From Rhyacichthys aspro (lineage: Eukaryota > Chordata > Actinopteri > Gobiiformes > Rhyacichthyidae), in contig CM072156.1 in the NCBI GenBank assembly GCA_036850595.1, positions 15,324,326 through 15,388,325 of the forward strand: 64,000 nucleotides of DNA. Reading direction: 5' to 3'. A program made the position numbers and the translations under genes. Position 1 is the first letter of the stretch, and each line of letters opens with the position of its first letter. The notes beneath the pieces were generated by a model, which worked only from the letters and a program-made list of their open reading frames with translations, was not told the origin of the DNA and ran no database searches. Shown one piece after another: positions 62,701-64,000 of this stretch.

Positions 62701-64000
62701 CCTCATAGGTTTAAGCAGAAGTTCATGATCCACTTGACACTCTCAAGAGGCAGTTAGTAGCTGGAAACAAGGATTCCCTTATTGTTCTCTGGAGAAGCAA
62801 TCATATGGAGTAGATAAAGGACAGTCTGTGCCGGAAGGATATTACTAATTCACCAACAAGCCCTTTACGTTTGATAGTTGTAATGATTTGAGACACACAC
62901 GGAAGAGATAATCCCAGACTATGCGGGGCCTAGCAAAATGATTCAAAGTTTACTAATGAGATCTGTTAACATCTAAAACAGAACATCTGTATGCATTTCC
63001 TTCCTGCAATGAGATAATGAATTTGCCTCAGAGCTACTTAACTTTAAACATGTGTTCAGAAAAGCTACAGTTTACAACATCTCCTTTGCCTGCGCTCATC
63101 TAGTAGGATAGTCATTTCTGGACTTGAGATGGGTGTGTTTGACTTTCATTCCTCACCGGTGGTGTTTGTATATGTAACACCTCTGTAAATAGACAGAGGT
63201 GGTATTTGAATCACTCCACTGCACTATGCCTCTCACTGGTCTTCCCTTGTTCTGTGTGACTGCTGTGTAAAGTATAAGTTATTATTCCACCTTTTTCCCA
63301 GTGTTTGTAATCAGTAATCCATAACAACGTCTTTTTTTGGGCTCCTGAATATACACTCTAGTGCACAACACATATTCTTACTCCTCAAGAGTCTTGGTGA
63401 TAAATCTTCTAGACCTTATTTTGAATTGTTTATACATTGAACATAGTTTACTTTACTTTGACATAACTGTGACCTTGAAGTATTAGATTTGCAGGCAAAA
63501 AGGTCTGTTTTGGAATGGTCTTTCCTGTCATATGCTGTCAAGGAGATAAATGTAGAGATGGCTTTTTCTAACCTGGGCTTCTTGCCCATTATGTTATCTG
63601 TTGAGAAGCAAAGAAATTGAAGTAACTTTTCATTCATTCAAAATCTTTGTGATCAGTAAAACTTATTTTAACTGCAGGTTCGCCTCATCCCAAGATACGC
63701 TGGTTCAAGAATGGTCTGGAGATACACCCTGAACTTTCAGAGTTTTCTGTGGCGAGGGATGGCTCTCTTATAATTAGCACAGCGTCTGCCAGCCACAGTG
63801 GGGACTTCAAATGTGTTGCAACAAATGAAGCAGGCTCTGTAGAGAGAAAGACAAGACTAAAAGTAAACGGTAAAGACAAAAAAAACAAAACATTTTTTTT
63901 AAATAATACAGATGTACAAAATGGTAAAGGTTTAATCATACATTTTTTTACTGTGCCAGTTCCCCCAGAGATCCAAGATGATGGACAGTCACTGAACCTC
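47769..64000 (+). CDS. hmcn2: HMCN2, hemicentin-2 (5' part, continues past window)
   Basis: Twenty-seven exons with agreeing phases give the first 1348 residues; hemicentins run to about 5000 or more, so most of the gene lies outside. Order: signal peptide (KCLVLALCVSA), VWA domain, a connecting region (about 215-424), then tandem I-set immunoglobulin domains, ten complete and the start of an eleventh. Hemicentins are giant extracellular matrix proteins that polymerise into tracks at epithelial and basement-membrane junctions; in zebrafish hmcn2 acts with fibulin-1 in fin and skin morphogenesis (family knowledge). The position next to ncs1 supports hmcn2 over hmcn1. One intron is GC-AG. Downstream Ig, EGF and fibulin-type domains are expected but not visible. 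Confidence 0.95.
59508..61188 (+). other. hmcn2: hmcn2 intron 22
   Basis: A 1.7-kb intron between the two halves of the eighth Ig domain. It contains a short TTGTTTTG-type repeat (about 59634-59657), a purine-rich stretch (59930-60010) and a weak hairpin (about 60192-60226). No gene or named mobile element is seen. Confidence 0.5.
61767..61827. repeat. 28-bp near-perfect inverted repeat (hairpin) in hmcn2 intron 24
   Basis: Arms 61767-61794 and 61800-61827 are reverse complements at 27 of 28 positions and are separated by 5 bases. The arms are AT-rich (left arm starts ATTGTATATTAAATAATAAT). It begins 17 bp after the donor of exon 24. It could be a tiny foldback element, a recent inverted duplication, or a structural RNA signal. 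Confidence 0.92.
62072..63677 (+). other. hmcn2: hmcn2 intron 25
   Basis: A 1.6-kb intron within the tenth Ig domain. No ORF of interest, mobile element or RNA gene is recognised. Confidence 0.5.

Larger units (their letters stand above)
53845..64000 (+). other. hmcn2: hmcn2 exons 9-27: tandem Ig domains
   Basis: Exons 53845-53989, 54388-54509, 54727-54999, 55343-55484, 55790-55917, 56262-56375, 56455-56613, 56693-56881, 57364-57459, 57563-57690, 57767-57911, 58256-58368, 59057-59216, 59348-59507, 61189-61316, 61498-61749, 61988-62071, 63678-63869 and 63960 to the edge. Each domain shows the Cys, Trp and DxGxYxC pattern (for example EDAGNYTCVATNEAG). Domain borders fall at phase-1 introns. 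Most domains use two exons; the second (54727-54999) and ninth (61498-61749) use one. Ig spans in residues: 425-513, 514-604, 605-694, 695-785, 786-880, 881-971, 972-1062, 1063-1158, 1159-1242, 1243-1334, then partial. Confidence 0.92.

Noticed and set aside
1..64000. CRISPR arrays, operons, phage or bacterial defence systems
   Set aside because: The window is intron-bearing vertebrate DNA; no direct-repeat/spacer arrays or prokaryotic gene layout are present.

Overview
This is vertebrate nuclear DNA, almost certainly from a teleost fish. The genes have GT-AG introns (many only about 75-150 bp), short first exons, AATAAA-type poly(A) signals, fish-type retroelement and DNA-transposon relics, and microsatellites. 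The proteins are clear vertebrate orthologues. There is nothing bacterial or viral here: no operons, CRISPR array or prophage.

Six protein-coding genes are supported exon by exon. asb6 (+, coding 1440-4466) encodes an ankyrin-repeat/SOCS-box substrate receptor. ier5l (+, 18534-19412) is an intronless immediate-early gene. crat (+, 20342-25288, 14 coding exons) encodes carnitine O-acetyltransferase. adamts13 (-, 25678-32903, 29 coding exons) encodes the von Willebrand factor-cleaving protease. ncs1 (+, coding 37942-44924, 7 coding exons plus a 5' non-coding exon) encodes neuronal calcium sensor 1. hmcn2 (+, 47769 to beyond the window end) encodes hemicentin-2; 27 exons, about 1348 residues, lie in the window.

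Layout: 1-1439 is upstream sequence. asb6 follows. About 13.7 kb without a recognised gene (4.8-18.2 kb) comes next; it holds a decayed LINE (6.1-7.3 kb), a DNA-transposon relic with a SANT-like coding fragment (9.0-9.65 kb), a TG/GA microsatellite (13.6 kb), possible conserved non-coding blocks and a LINE 3' tail ending in (ATT)n just upstream of ier5l. ier5l and crat are co-oriented. crat and adamts13 meet tail to tail with only 389 bp between stop codons. About 5 kb separates the adamts13 start codon from the ncs1 start codon, followed by ncs1 and the 5' third or quarter of hmcn2.

The order asb6 / ier5l-crat / ncs1-hmcn2 matches, as I recall it, human 9q34.11, whereas human ADAMTS13 lies some megabases away at 9q34.2. 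The genes form a syntenic neighbourhood, not a functional pathway. The most useful oddities are an apparent one-base frame break at an exon edge of adamts13, a crat C-terminus without a peroxisomal AKL signal, a GC-AG intron in hmcn2, a long near-perfect hairpin in an hmcn2 intron, and two coding-like stretches I could not identify. I found no convincing undescribed system; exon models come from reading splice sites and remembered family homology, without alignments.
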